Positions 36,781 through 46,246 of a DNA stretch of 64,000 nucleotides are shown piece after piece (the first letter of the stretch is position 1; each line of letters starts with the position of its first letter). The stretch is from Candidatus Binatia bacterium (GTDB taxonomy: Bacteria; Desulfobacterota; Binatia; UBA1149; JAJCZL01): positions 62,001-126,000 of the forward strand of contig JANQEO010000063.1 of NCBI GenBank assembly GCA_028278325.1, given 5' to 3'. The position numbers and the translations under genes are program-made. The notes under the pieces were generated by a model, which was not told the DNA's origin, ran no database searches, and saw nothing but the letters and a program-made list of their open reading frames with translations.

Positions 36781-38433
36781 ATGAAAGCTTCCGATCTTTT
36801 CGTAAAGTGCCTCGAATCCGAGGGCATCGAGTACATATTCGGCGTGCCGGGGGAAGAGAACGCCGATTTCATGATGTCGTTAGAGCAGTCCGAGCAGATC
36901 CGCTTCGTTCTGACACGTCACGAGCAAGGGGCCGCGTTCATGGCCGAGATCTATGGACGCCTGACCGGTAACCCCGCGGCATGTCTGGGCACGCTCGGGC
37001 CGGGAGCCACGAATCTGATCACCGGCGTGGCCGATGCCAACATGGACCGCGCGCCCATGCTCGTACTGACGGGCCAGGGAGCCACGACGCGTCTTCACAA
37101 GGAGTCCCACCAGGTCATGGACGTGGTGAAGATGTTTGAGCCGGTCACCAAGTGGGCTGTATCGTTACGTCACCCGGAGATTCTCCCGGAGGTCGTTCGC
37201 AAGGCCGTCCGTCTGGCCCGCACGGAGAAGCCCGGGGCCTGTCACATCGAGTTGCCCGAGGATGTAGCCAAGCTAGACGCTGACGCGCAGCCCCTCGATA
37301 CACGAAAGTTCCGCAGGCCGGTTACCGACGACAAGATCGTGGACCGTGCTTTCGACATCCTGAAGAACGCGCGCCGTCCCATCATCATCGCCGGCAACGG
37401 TTGCATACGGCGTAGAGCCAGCAAGCAGCTCAGAAAGTTCTGCGAGCAGACAGGGGTCGGGGTAGTCAGCACTTTCATGGCCAAGGGCTGCGTGGACATG
37501 GATGCCGACTACTGTCTCTACACCATCGGTCTTCAGTCCAAAGACCTGGTGTCCTGCGCCGTCGACGCCGCGGATGTCGTGCTCACCCTCGGCTACGACA
37601 TGGTGGAGTATCCACCGCGTCTCTGGAACGAGCTGGGCGACAAGAAGATAATCCATGCCGATTTCCTTCCGGCCGAGATAGACGCCAACTATCACCCCGA
37701 TACGGAGTTGGTCGGCGACCTGGCACACACGCTCTGGATGTTGAACGAACGAGTCACGAAGATCGGCCTGCCTCAATACGATCTAGGCAACCAGGCGGCG
37801 GCGCGTAGGGAGATGACGGCGGAAATCGCCGAGCATGCCGACGACGACACCAAGGGCAGCATTCGTCCTCAGAAGGCGTTGTGGGACGCGCGCAAGGTCC
37901 TCGGTCCCGAAGATATACTTCTCTCCGATGTGGGCGCCCACAAGATGTGGGTGGCGCGCCACTTTCAGTGTCACGAACCCAACACCTGCCTCATCCCCAA
38001 CGGCTTCTGCTCGATGGGCTTCGCGTTACCGGGCGCCATAGCCGCCAGCCTCGTTCATCCGGACCGCCGCATCCTCGCCGTCTGCGGCGACGCCGGCTTC
38101 ATGATGAACGTCCAGGAGATGGAGACCGCTAAACGACTCGACTGCAACCTGGTCGTGATGGTGTGGGAGGATCGTGAGTACGGACTGATCGCGTGGAAGC
38201 AGACCAACGAATTCGGCCGCCATACGGATCTGTCCTTCGACAATCCGGATTGGCTGCAGCTATCGCAGGCCTTCGGATGGAACGGGCACGTCGTTCAGGA
38301 CAGTTTGGCCCTGGCTCCCGCGCTCGAGCAGGCGTTCGCCGAGAACGGCCCTAGCCTGATCGTGATCCCGATCGACTACCGCGAGAACGCGCTTCTGACC
38401 GAGCGTCTGGGGAATATAGCCTGTCCGATCTGA
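36781..38433 (+). CDS. Acetolactate-synthase-like TPP enzyme
   Basis: A protein of 550 residues. The catalytic Glu48 is in TRHEQGAA, and TPP-Mg binding is visible in CGDAGFMMNVQEMETA with Asn/Gly following. The C-terminal third (VWEDREYGLIAWKQ and IPIDYREN) resembles catabolic AlsS-type acetolactate synthase. No small regulatory subunit is present. It may join two 2-oxoacids or act as a 2-hydroxyacyl-CoA lyase; the motifs do not decide. Its last 83 bases overlap the 3' end of the convergent glycosyltransferase gene. Confidence 0.8.
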   Translation: MKASDLFVKCLESEGIEYIFGVPGEENADFMMSLEQSEQIRFVLTRHEQGAAFMAEIYGRLTGNPAACLGTLGPGATNLITGVADANMDRAPMLVLTGQGATTRLHKESHQVMDVVKMFEPVTKWAVSLRHPEILPEVVRKAVRLARTEKPGACHIELPEDVAKLDADAQPLDTRKFRRPVTDDKIVDRAFDILKNARRPIIIAGNGCIRRRASKQLRKFCEQTGVGVVSTFMAKGCVDMDADYCLYTIGLQSKDLVSCAVDAADVVLTLGYDMVEYPPRLWNELGDKKIIHADFLPAEIDANYHPDTELVGDLAHTLWMLNERVTKIGLPQYDLGNQAAARREMTAEIAEHADDDTKGSIRPQKALWDARKVLGPEDILLSDVGAHKMWVARHFQCHEPNTCLIPNGFCSMGFALPGAIAASLVHPDRRILAVCGDAGFMMNVQEMETAKRLDCNLVVMVWEDREYGLIAWKQTNEFGRHTDLSFDNPDWLQLSQAFGWNGHVVQDSLALAPALEQAFAENGPSLIVIPIDYRENALLTERLGNIACPI

Positions 38434-39409
38434 CGGGACCGGCGTAGGCCGCGGACCGGATGCTGCGCCAGTCGCCTGTGGCGACGCGCCGTGCGTAGTA
38501 GGAAGCAAGCAGCCCCAGCATGCGGTGGCGGACCCTGAGGATTTCAACGCGGCCCACTGTAATCACGTTGAGCGCCGAGGTTGCCAGCAATCCCGCCATG
38601 CTGGTTACCGCCACGGTAGTGTGACGCGCCACCCGAGCCAGCCCCTCGTAGTGTTTCTTTATGTAGACGTGTTTAGACGCAATCACCTCAGTCTTCGCCA
38701 CCGCTGCTGTCGCCGGGTTGCGGCGGCTGGCGCCCCCATGGGCATGGACGAACCGGGCTCTCGGGGTGAATGCCACCCGCAAGCCGCGTTCCTTGGCTTT
38801 ACGGCATAGGTCAGTGTCCTCGATGTAGAGCCAGTAGTCTTCGTCCCATCCGCCGAGGTCATGGAGGCATTCGGCTTCAATCAAGAAGATCGACCCCGCC
38901 GCCCAATCGCAGTCGATCATTCCCGAAAAAGGCCCGCGCGGGTCCGGATAGGCTGTCGGCCTGACGACTCTCTTGATGCGCCTCGAAAGCGAGGCCAGGG
39001 GCAGCAAGGTGGGGAAAGTGTCGAAGGCTTTTTGGATCTTGCCCTTTTCGTCGACCTGCAAGGCGGTCAGGATTGCTACGTCCGGGTGAGCCGCCTTCTC
39101 GGCAAGCAGCGCTTGGATCTGCCGGGGCTCGGCCAGTACGTCGGGGTTCAAGAACAGCAGGATGCGCCCGCGCGCCAGATCCGCGCCGAGGTTGCAGCCG
39201 TGGGCGAAGCCGAGATTCCCCTCGTTGGCCACGAAGCTGACCTGAGGAAACCTGTCGCTCAGCTCGGCAGCGGCGCGTCGCCGTTCATCGTTGTCTACGA
39301 CGATGACTTCCCAGCCGCTTCCCACGTGACTGCCCGGCCCCAGTAGTCCGTGCAGAGTGTCGGGCAACCCCGGAGTCTTGTAGGTGACGATGATGATGGA
39401 GAGATCCAT
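38351..39409 (-). CDS. Family 2 glycosyltransferase (rhamnosyltransferase type)
   Basis: A protein of 352 residues. The N-terminal nucleotide-sugar domain has LSIIIVTYKTPG, EVIVVDNDE and the LLFLNPDVL metal-binding Asp. A later segment, GGWDEDYWLYIEDTDLCRKA, is typical of rhamnosyl- and related transferases. The last 27 residues (rich in Arg and Ser) overlap the ALS-like gene on the other strand and look like a readthrough tail. It follows the methyltransferase by 12 bp. Confidence 0.85.
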   Translation of the reverse strand: MDLSIIIVTYKTPGLPDTLHGLLGPGSHVGSGWEVIVVDNDERRRAAAELSDRFPQVSFVANEGNLGFAHGCNLGADLARGRILLFLNPDVLAEPRQIQALLAEKAAHPDVAILTALQVDEKGKIQKAFDTFPTLLPLASLSRRIKRVVRPTAYPDPRGPFSGMIDCDWAAGSIFLIEAECLHDLGGWDEDYWLYIEDTDLCRKAKERGLRVAFTPRARFVHAHGGASRRNPATAAVAKTEVIASKHVYIKKHYEGLARVARHTTVAVTSMAGLLATSALNVITVGRVEILRVRHRMLGLLASYYARRVATGDWRSIRSAAYAGPVRSDRLYSPDARSEARSRGSRSGSRSG

Positions 39410-39421
39410 ATGGCGGCTTCG

Positions 39422-40081
39422 TTAGTTGCCGGATGCCGGCCGGGCAGCCGTGATCTTGAAGACCTTGGTCGCGAGGTCGCCGAACATTGCCTTGGCCAGT
39501 CTGCTGCCGAGGCGTTTCTTGGGTCGCGCAGGCGCTATGTGAACGTCTCGGAGGCCCGCCCCTTCGAACATCGAGCGGATATCCTTGCGCGCAAAGAAGC
39601 GCAGGTGGGTACGATCCATTACGCCTTCATCCGCGTAACGGAAGGAACCTTGAAACAGCAACCGCGCGAGAAAAGAGAAGTTGCGGATGTTGGGGATGCT
39701 CGCGACCATGTGGCCACCCGGCTGGAGACGCATGGCAAGGCCGCCGAGAGTGGACCACGGGTCCACCAGATGCTCGAGGACATCGCCGGCAATGATGTGC
39801 GTGAAGAAATCTCGAGGAAGCTCTTCCATGAGGTCGTCGACGTCACCGACCAACACGCGCGAGAGGGCGTCGTTTTCCTCCGCGCGAGCCGCTGCCTCCG
39901 GGTCGAGTTCTATCCCCCAGACCTCACAGGTCCCGCACTGTTCACGGATGAGGCCGGCGAGTTCACCGTAGCCGCAGCCTACGTCGAGTATCTTGTTCTC
40001 TGCCGAAGGCTCGATCTCGAGGGCGAGTTCTGGGCGGCTATGAGAGTAGTAGCCGCTTGGCTTCGCTGATCGTCGACTCAT
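39422..40081 (-). CDS. SAM-dependent methyltransferase
   Basis: A protein of 219 residues from the ATG at 40081. GYYSHSRPELALEIEP is followed by motif I ILDVGCGYGELAGLI (about 31-45), the GIELDPEA acidic loop and an AGDVLEHLVDPW post-motif. It is a class I enzyme, often found beside GT2 genes in surface glycan clusters. It may methylate a sugar or lipid; no closer assignment is possible. Confidence 0.8.
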   Translation of the reverse strand: MSRRSAKPSGYYSHSRPELALEIEPSAENKILDVGCGYGELAGLIREQCGTCEVWGIELDPEAAARAEENDALSRVLVGDVDDLMEELPRDFFTHIIAGDVLEHLVDPWSTLGGLAMRLQPGGHMVASIPNIRNFSFLARLLFQGSFRYADEGVMDRTHLRFFARKDIRSMFEGAGLRDVHIAPARPKKRLGSRLAKAMFGDLATKVFKITAARPASGN

Positions 40082-40103
40082 CCCGTCGGGTATGGCGCGG
40101 GCC

Positions 40104-41828
40104 TCAACGAAGCAGTCCGTCGTCGTGGACCACCCGGCCTCCAACCACGGTCTGCACCACCTTGGTGTCGGGAAGGCTGTCGACATCGCATGAGGAGGGG
40201 TCACGATCGACGACGATCATGTCGGCGAGACTTCCGGCCTCCAACGTGCCGACTCCCTGCCACTGTAGAACTCTGCCTGCGTCCCGGGTCCACATCAGAA
40301 GTGCTTCCTCACGCGTTACCACCTGGTCGGGGCCGTCGTTGCAGCGGCCGCTGCCGCAAAATTGGTGGGTTTCGGCGAGCTGGATCTGTTCGAATATATT
40401 CTTCGGTCCCCAGTCGCTGCCACAGGCGACTGCCAGGCCCGCGTCGAGCAAGCGGCGCAGCGGAATCAGATCCTTCCAAACGTGACTGCCGATGCGCTGC
40501 TCGAGCAGATCGCCCTTGCCCCAGCAGAACGACATGCTCGTGGTCACGTCGAAGCCGAGGGCCGCGTAGCGCCGCGCTTGTTCCTTCGTGCAAAGGTAGT
40601 TGTGCTGCAGGATCCAGTGGCGGCCCGCCAGAGGTATGTTTGAGTTCAACGCTTCGGCACGGTCGAGGAATTCGTCATGGTCTTTGTAGCCTGCGCCGAT
40701 GAAGTTGAGCCGTAGATCGTTCTGCGCGCACCAACGCAACGCAGTGGCTTCCTTGGCGCCGGAGACAAAGGTCCGTCCGGTCGTCTCGTTACCGTAGGGA
40801 TCCTTGTAGGCATCGTGCATTCGAAGAAAACCTGGCCAGCACGGGCCGCCCCGAGAAAGGGTCACGCCGTTGTGGCGCAACATCTTTCCTTGGGTAGACG
40901 TCATCTCCTTGGATTGAGACAGGTTGGCGGTGAACTCATCGTCGCTCAGCGGCTTGTCCCACGGCATCGCGTAGTTTTCGGCTTCCAGTGAGGTCAGCAC
41001 CCGTACGGTCAGAGAGTCTTGAGCGTCGAGCATTCCGAACAGGCCGATCTCGTTGACGCCCATCGCGTGGCCTTCGTAAACGGTGGTAACGCCCATGCGA
41101 TTGTAGTCGCTCATCGCCGCGAGGGTTCCCGGTACGGCCGCGTCGAAGTCGAGTATGGGCAATGGAGCTACGAGGCTGTCCCAGTACTCGTCGCCGCTGT
41201 AGTAGGTGTTCACGGAGCCGTGCACCCTTCCGGTCGGCTCACCGGTGGAGTCCTTTTCCAGCCACACGTTACCGACACGATCAGGGTGGCTTCGGCCAAA
41301 ACCGACCTCGGCCAGCCCGCGGGTGTTGAAGACACAATCGTTGGGCGTCCGGGGTCCCCAGGCCTGTAGCCATATGGGGTGATCGACGGATGCCCGGTCT
41401 AGAACGTGGCGGTCGGGCAGCGCGCCTTCGGCCAAATCGTGCCAGGAACGGCGGATGAAATAGTGCGGTTCGCCGACCGGGGTTGTGAGTATCCACTTTC
41501 CCTCGGGTACCTCGGCGGCTTTGCGTCGGATGCGCTCTACGATGTCGTCGTGGTTGCGTGCGTCGGAAAGATCGACGAGAGGGTAGGCCAACACGCCGAA
41601 GTGGAACATGTGAGGATGAGTATCGATCAAGCCGGGCATTAGACTCGCGCCGCCCAGGTCGACTTCCTCAGGTGTGACTGTGGCGGCTGTGCGGACTTGC
41701 TCCTTCGTGCCCACTGCGGCAATGCGTTCGCCGCGGACGAGCAGTGCTTCGGCCGGTGCGCTGATACCGTCCAGAGCCAGTACGTTGCCGCCGTGGTAGA
41801 GTCGCTCGTGAGTGTCGCTATCAGTCAT
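40104..41828 (-). CDS. Amidohydrolase family protein (YtcJ-like)
   Basis: A protein of 574 residues with the N-terminal LMPGLIDTHPHMFHFG (the metal-binding His-x-His, here H-P-H, around residue 72), internal His/Lys ligands and a C-terminal ACGSDWGPKN Asp. It fits the YtcJ group of metal-dependent amidohydrolases. The substrate is unknown. It heads a three-gene minus-strand run with the methyltransferase and GT2 genes (gaps of 22 and 12 bp). Confidence 0.85.
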   Translation of the reverse strand: MTDSDTHERLYHGGNVLALDGISAPAEALLVRGERIAAVGTKEQVRTAATVTPEEVDLGGASLMPGLIDTHPHMFHFGVLAYPLVDLSDARNHDDIVERIRRKAAEVPEGKWILTTPVGEPHYFIRRSWHDLAEGALPDRHVLDRASVDHPIWLQAWGPRTPNDCVFNTRGLAEVGFGRSHPDRVGNVWLEKDSTGEPTGRVHGSVNTYYSGDEYWDSLVAPLPILDFDAAVPGTLAAMSDYNRMGVTTVYEGHAMGVNEIGLFGMLDAQDSLTVRVLTSLEAENYAMPWDKPLSDDEFTANLSQSKEMTSTQGKMLRHNGVTLSRGGPCWPGFLRMHDAYKDPYGNETTGRTFVSGAKEATALRWCAQNDLRLNFIGAGYKDHDEFLDRAEALNSNIPLAGRHWILQHNYLCTKEQARRYAALGFDVTTSMSFCWGKGDLLEQRIGSHVWKDLIPLRRLLDAGLAVACGSDWGPKNIFEQIQLAETHQFCGSGRCNDGPDQVVTREEALLMWTRDAGRVLQWQGVGTLEAGSLADMIVVDRDPSSCDVDSLPDTKVVQTVVGGRVVHDDGLLR

Positions 41829-41894
41829 CGCTGCTCAACGAAGAAGCTCTCCGATTCTGCGGACCTCGGACGGACGTTGCCGGGCACGAAACAT

Positions 41895-41909
41895 GGGGCC
41901 TATAGCCCC
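41895..41909. promoter_or_regulatory. Short hairpin upstream of phosphatase
   Basis: GGGGC-CTATA-GCCCC lies in the 172-bp divergent gap between the amidohydrolase and the PafA-like gene. A possible operator or terminator; stem of five bp. Confidence 0.25.
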
Positions 41910-42000
41910 GGCGTCGTGGTGTAACAACCTTCGCCCGAATCATCCTCGCTTCGCTCCCTACGGTTGGAAGTGTCGCCGTGGTTCCTGCACAGTGCCGACG

Positions 42001-43668
42001 ATGAATCGGTTCAGTCGTTCGGCGAGTGTCGCCATCGCCGCGCTGAGTGCGGCGTCGATCTTCCTGGCTTTGCCGGGCTCAGTACGGGCGCAGCAAGCGC
42101 CGCCGCCGCGTCTGGTGCTTGTTCTCGTCGTAGATCAGGCGCGAGCGGACTATTTCGACAAGCTGGCTCCCCACCTGACTTCCGGTTTGAAGCGGATTAG
42201 TGACGCATCCGCGCGTTTCAAGAACGCCCATCACGATCACGCCGTAACCGCCACTGCACCCGGCCATGCCAGCCTGGTAAGCGGCCTCCACCCCAGCCGT
42301 TCCGGTATAGTCGGAAACCGTTGGTACGATCGCTCGGCGGGAAAGGTGGCCTATTGCGTCGACGATCGTGCGGCACCCATTCTCTCTTTCACAGACAAGC
42401 CCCTGACGTCTCAGCCCGGACGATCGCCGGTGAACATGCTCGCCGGCGGACTTCCCGACTGGCTGGAGTCGGCGAGGCCGGGCTCGCGAAGCTTCAGCAT
42501 CTCGGTGAAAGACAGGGCGGCGGTATTGATGGGTGGCAGCTCTCCGAACGGGGCATTCTGGTACTCGCCGACCGCCGGGCGCTTTGTTACCAGCCGCCAT
42601 TATATGGAGGCCTATCCGCCCTGGCTGATCGAGTTCAACAAGAGCCATGGCGCCGAGCGCCACTTCGGCCGCGCCTGGGAGCCGCTGGAAACGACCGATA
42701 GCGTGCGAACGTCGTTTGGAGTTAGACGCGGCGCTGAGAAGTCCAAGGCATTCTCGCATCTGCTCGGAGGACTCTCGTTCACGCCGGGCCCGGCTCTCTA
42801 CGACGACTACGCCCATTCGCCTCTGCCCGACGCAGACCTCGTCGCGTTGGCCAGGGATATCATCGCCGCCGAGTCGCTCGGGCAAGACGACGACGTCGAC
42901 TATCTCGCCGTCGGGTTCTCCGGCCTCGACTACGTAGGGCATCGTTTCGGCCCGCACAGTGCCGAGGTGCTCGACACGCTGCTCCGGCTCGACGTCGTTG
43001 TCGGGGAACTGTTGGATTTCGTCGACGACAGGATCGGGCTCGAGCACACCGTCGTCGCGTTGACCTCCGATCACGGTGTGATGCCGCTGCCGGAAGCGGT
43101 CGACAAAGAGATCCCCGAAGCCGAACGGCTCGGCACCAGCGACGGCCTTTGCTTGCAAGGCCTGGAAGCCCATCTGGATCAGGCGTTGGGCAACGCGCGC
43201 TGGCTGGAATGGAACCTCTATCTCGACTACGACACGCTTCGCGGCAACGCCGAAGCGCACCGCCGCGTTGAAGTCGAAGCCAAGCATTACCTGGAGAGCT
43301 GCGAAGCGGTTCGGCGGGTGTGGACTCGCAACGAACTGGAAGCGGCACAGATGGGCGGAAACGACTCCATGCCTGCCGGCAAGTACGCGCGCCGCTACCG
43401 CAACTCGTTCAACAAGGACCGTAGCCCTGACCTGCTTCTGCAACTTCACGAATACAGGCTGCCCAAGATGGGTAGCGGCACCACCCATGGCACTCCCTAC
43501 GACTACGACACCCACGTCCCCATGATGTTCATGGCGCCGGGAATGCCGGCCAAAGACATCGAAGATGAGGTGTACACGGTGGACTTCGCGCCGACGTTGG
43601 CGTCGCTGCTCGGTGTGAGAGCTCCCGGCGGTCTCGACGGGACCGACCGTTCAGAACTGATGCGCTGA
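42001..43668 (+). CDS. PafA-like alkaline phosphatase
   Basis: A protein of 555 residues with a signal peptide (about residues 1-30, ending VRA). The nucleophile is a Thr in TATAPGHAS (about residue 85), the arrangement of PafA (threonine nucleophile), with metal ligands in VVDQARADYF, SGLDYVGHRFG, LTSDHGVMP and HGTPYDYDTHVPMMFM. It hydrolyses phosphomonoesters in the periplasm, and is therefore a phosphate-scavenging or nucleotide-processing enzyme. A GGGGC/GCCCC hairpin (41895-41909) lies upstream. Confidence 0.9.
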   Translation: MNRFSRSASVAIAALSAASIFLALPGSVRAQQAPPPRLVLVLVVDQARADYFDKLAPHLTSGLKRISDASARFKNAHHDHAVTATAPGHASLVSGLHPSRSGIVGNRWYDRSAGKVAYCVDDRAAPILSFTDKPLTSQPGRSPVNMLAGGLPDWLESARPGSRSFSISVKDRAAVLMGGSSPNGAFWYSPTAGRFVTSRHYMEAYPPWLIEFNKSHGAERHFGRAWEPLETTDSVRTSFGVRRGAEKSKAFSHLLGGLSFTPGPALYDDYAHSPLPDADLVALARDIIAAESLGQDDDVDYLAVGFSGLDYVGHRFGPHSAEVLDTLLRLDVVVGELLDFVDDRIGLEHTVVALTSDHGVMPLPEAVDKEIPEAERLGTSDGLCLQGLEAHLDQALGNARWLEWNLYLDYDTLRGNAEAHRRVEVEAKHYLESCEAVRRVWTRNELEAAQMGGNDSMPAGKYARRYRNSFNKDRSPDLLLQLHEYRLPKMGSGTTHGTPYDYDTHVPMMFMAPGMPAKDIEDEVYTVDFAPTLASLLGVRAPGGLDGTDRSELMR

Positions 43669-43696
43669 TCGCTCGAACCCGGGCATCGCAACCCTG

Positions 43697-44854
43697 ATGC
43701 TTGTCACAGAGTTGCGCGGCGGCAAAGCTTCGCGCATGGCCGCACCCCAGTTACATCTGGAAGTCAGCCGCGAGGACCACTCCCGGACTCGCCTCGTGGA
43801 AGAGCAACAACGGGACCTCGCTCCTCAGAGTGTCCGCTTCAAGATCGATCGCTTCGCCGTGACGGCAAACAACGTCACCTACGCGGTCGTCGGTGACATG
43901 TTCGGCTATTGGCAGTTTTTCCCTGCCGAGGACGGTTGGGGCCGGGTTCCGGCGATGGGATGGGGCGAAGTCGTGGAGTCATCCCATCCTGAAGTCGGAG
44001 TCGGTGGGCGCTACTACGGCTGGTTCCCGATGTCTCAGTCTATCGACATGAAGGTGTCGCCCGTAGCCGGCGGCCTGCGCGACGACGGTGACCACCGCCT
44101 CGACCATGCTCCCGTCTATCGTCTCTACAACGACACAAAGGCCGATCCGTTCTATCAGCCCGGTGATGATGCCGAGGATCGCATCGCTTTGTTGCGGGGG
44201 CTCTTCTTGACCGCATTCCTCGCCGACGATTTCTTTGCCGACAACGAGTACTTCGGTGCGTCACGGGTGGTGGTGCTATCGGCGTCGAGCAAGACTGCGA
44301 TCGGATTCGCGGAACGAGCTTCCAGGCGCGGCCTGGCTGAAGTGGTGGGCGTGACCTCAGCCGCCAACAAGGAGTTCGTGGAGAGTCTCGGCGCCGGAAG
44401 TGGCCGCCCCTGGTACGACCGGGTGCTTAGCTACGACGACATCGAGAGTCTTGCGACCGATTCCGACGCTGTCTTGATAGACATGGCCGGCAACGGTGAG
44501 GTTCTCGAACGCGTCCACGCCCGTTTGGGTGAGCGACTGCGGTATTCGATGACGGTAGGTCGTAGCCATCACGACTCGCCGCCACAGCCGGTTCCGTCGA
44601 ACGGTCCTCAGCCGGAGTTGTTCTTCGCTCCCACACAGGTCAGCAAACGCACACAGGACTGGGGACCCGAGGGTTTCCGCGACCGGACGGTGAAGGCTCT
44701 CGGCGAGTTCGTCGAGAGCAGCAGAGACTGGCTGGCGGTCCGCCGTCTAGGCGGTCCCGATGCTGCCGAGAAGGCCTGGCAGGATGCGTTCGCCGGCCGC
44801 ATCCCGCCCGACTGCGGCTATGTCGTCTCCTTGTGGCCGCCGCCGGCGCGTTGA
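43697..44854 (+). CDS. DUF2855 family protein
   Basis: A protein of 385 residues; the ATG at 43736 is an alternative start and would still include the conserved block. VRFKIDRFAVTANNVTYAV is typical of DUF2855 proteins, a medium-chain-reductase-like family, and ASRVVVLSASSKTAIGFAE is a nucleotide-binding segment. It follows the phosphatase by 28 bp. Function unknown; a quinone- or enoyl-type reductase activity has been suggested by fold. Confidence 0.75.
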   Translation: MLVTELRGGKASRMAAPQLHLEVSREDHSRTRLVEEQQRDLAPQSVRFKIDRFAVTANNVTYAVVGDMFGYWQFFPAEDGWGRVPAMGWGEVVESSHPEVGVGGRYYGWFPMSQSIDMKVSPVAGGLRDDGDHRLDHAPVYRLYNDTKADPFYQPGDDAEDRIALLRGLFLTAFLADDFFADNEYFGASRVVVLSASSKTAIGFAERASRRGLAEVVGVTSAANKEFVESLGAGSGRPWYDRVLSYDDIESLATDSDAVLIDMAGNGEVLERVHARLGERLRYSMTVGRSHHDSPPQPVPSNGPQPELFFAPTQVSKRTQDWGPEGFRDRTVKALGEFVESSRDWLAVRRLGGPDAAEKAWQDAFAGRIPPDCGYVVSLWPPPAR

Positions 44855-44861
44855 TCTCAGC

Positions 44862-46139
44862 TTACCGGCCGCTGGCGATAATCGAGCTGAGCGCGAAAAA
44901 CTCTTCGTTGGTCCCTTCCTTGTCGCCGAGGTTGACGTACCAGCCTTGCTCTCCCTCGAAGAGCGGGCTGGGGAGTGCGCAGTAGGTTACGTGGTCGAGT
45001 TGTACGTCGACCATGGTGATCGAAGGACGATAGGCAGCCTCCCACTCGAACCCGAACTTCGCATCCGGACGCGGGTGAGTTGCGAACTTGTAGTTGTTCA
45101 CCCACATCTTCCACAACTCGCCGGCATGGTCGTAGATGTCGGTGAACGGGATCCGGTGGACTTCCTTGTCCAGGTATATGACCCGTTTGCCGTAGGCGTA
45201 CTGGGGAAGCTTGGACACACCTTCGATGACCCAGACGTCGCGTGGTTCCCAAACGTCGTGGTGCATGAAATCCCCAGAGGGCGGGTGCCATTTCACGGGT
45301 AGGTGCTCGGCGTGGAACGTTCCCAGAACCGTTTTCTCACCAAGGTAGGTCCACTCCATCCAAGCGACGTTGCCCTGGTATCCTTCGTAACTGTCCGAAT
45401 CGGTGTCTTGACCGAACAGGGCATCCGACCTCTGTGCTGAAGACAATCGCCGTACTCGGCGCAGCTGGGGCAGGTAAAGCCAAGTGTCGTCGTGGCGCGT
45501 ATGGTCCAGGTAACGATTGAAGGTGAAGCCTACGCCCTTGAGATCGAAGGGTTCGATGAGCGGATAAAGTGCTTCCTTAAAGCGTACCTTGTCCTTGTTG
45601 GGCATGGTCGGCTTCGGCTCGATCTCGGTTCGCTCGACGAAGTAGAGGCGGCGGATGTGGTCGATGAGAAAGTGCCGCTCGACGTTCACCGAGGCGCCCC
45701 CGCTACCGACCGTTCCCGTGTCGCAGTCGAAGTTCCTGATGTCGGAATCGTCGTGAGCGATGGCGGCGTTGAAATTGAACATGAGCTTGGTCGCGATCAT
45801 CGGGTCATCCGGGTCGATGGTCGGAAACGGCATGCCGGCGACGTGGTTCAACAAGTGTGTGCCGTCGTCGGATAGCTCGACCTGGCTCGCGTACTTCTCG
45901 GTGGCCGCGACGAAAGGCGGTGGGTGCTCGACGACGCGATGCTCTACGATGGGGAGTGTTACGCCGCGCCTGACCGACCAAACCATCGCCGGACCCAGCA
46001 GGTGACGGTACTCGCCTACATTAGACGCGTCGACCGTAGTTCCGGGCTCGGGAACCTGGTCTGAAGCCGGAGCGGCGCCGGGCGCGAGGTAGGCGAGAAG
46101 CAGTACGCCGGCAGCGATCTTTCGGAAACGTTGAACCAT
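44862..46139 (-). CDS. DUF1329 outer-membrane-associated protein
   Basis: A protein of 425 residues with a signal peptide (about 1-25, ending APAS). The DUF1329 features are THLLNHVAGMPFPTIDPDDP, the RYLDHTRHDDTWLYLPQLRR basic segment and SDALFGQDTDSDSYEGY. These proteins have a LolB-like fold and are often encoded with RND permeases; one lies 11 kb away here. The protein may pass a hydrophobic molecule across the envelope. Confidence 0.85.
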   Translation of the reverse strand: MVQRFRKIAAGVLLLAYLAPGAAPASDQVPEPGTTVDASNVGEYRHLLGPAMVWSVRRGVTLPIVEHRVVEHPPPFVAATEKYASQVELSDDGTHLLNHVAGMPFPTIDPDDPMIATKLMFNFNAAIAHDDSDIRNFDCDTGTVGSGGASVNVERHFLIDHIRRLYFVERTEIEPKPTMPNKDKVRFKEALYPLIEPFDLKGVGFTFNRYLDHTRHDDTWLYLPQLRRVRRLSSAQRSDALFGQDTDSDSYEGYQGNVAWMEWTYLGEKTVLGTFHAEHLPVKWHPPSGDFMHHDVWEPRDVWVIEGVSKLPQYAYGKRVIYLDKEVHRIPFTDIYDHAGELWKMWVNNYKFATHPRPDAKFGFEWEAAYRPSITMVDVQLDHVTYCALPSPLFEGEQGWYVNLGDKEGTNEEFFALSSIIASGR

Positions 46140-46246
46140 CGGACCCCCTCCTTAGGCTCACTGTCTTTCGTCGTGCGGCGGCTTGTCCGGGCGACAGGAT
46201 CGACCAAGCGTCGCGCTCAGGCAAGTGACGATCGCGAAGTCGGTCG

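Noticed and set aside
36781-38433. Anabolic acetolactate synthase (ilvB)
   Set aside because: No ilvN or ilvC neighbour, and the C-terminal third resembles catabolic AlsS-type proteins; called only as ALS-like.
42079-43515. 478-codon frame opposite the PafA-like gene
   Set aside because: Antisense to the phosphatase whose catalytic motifs are intact; no family motif in the opposite frame.
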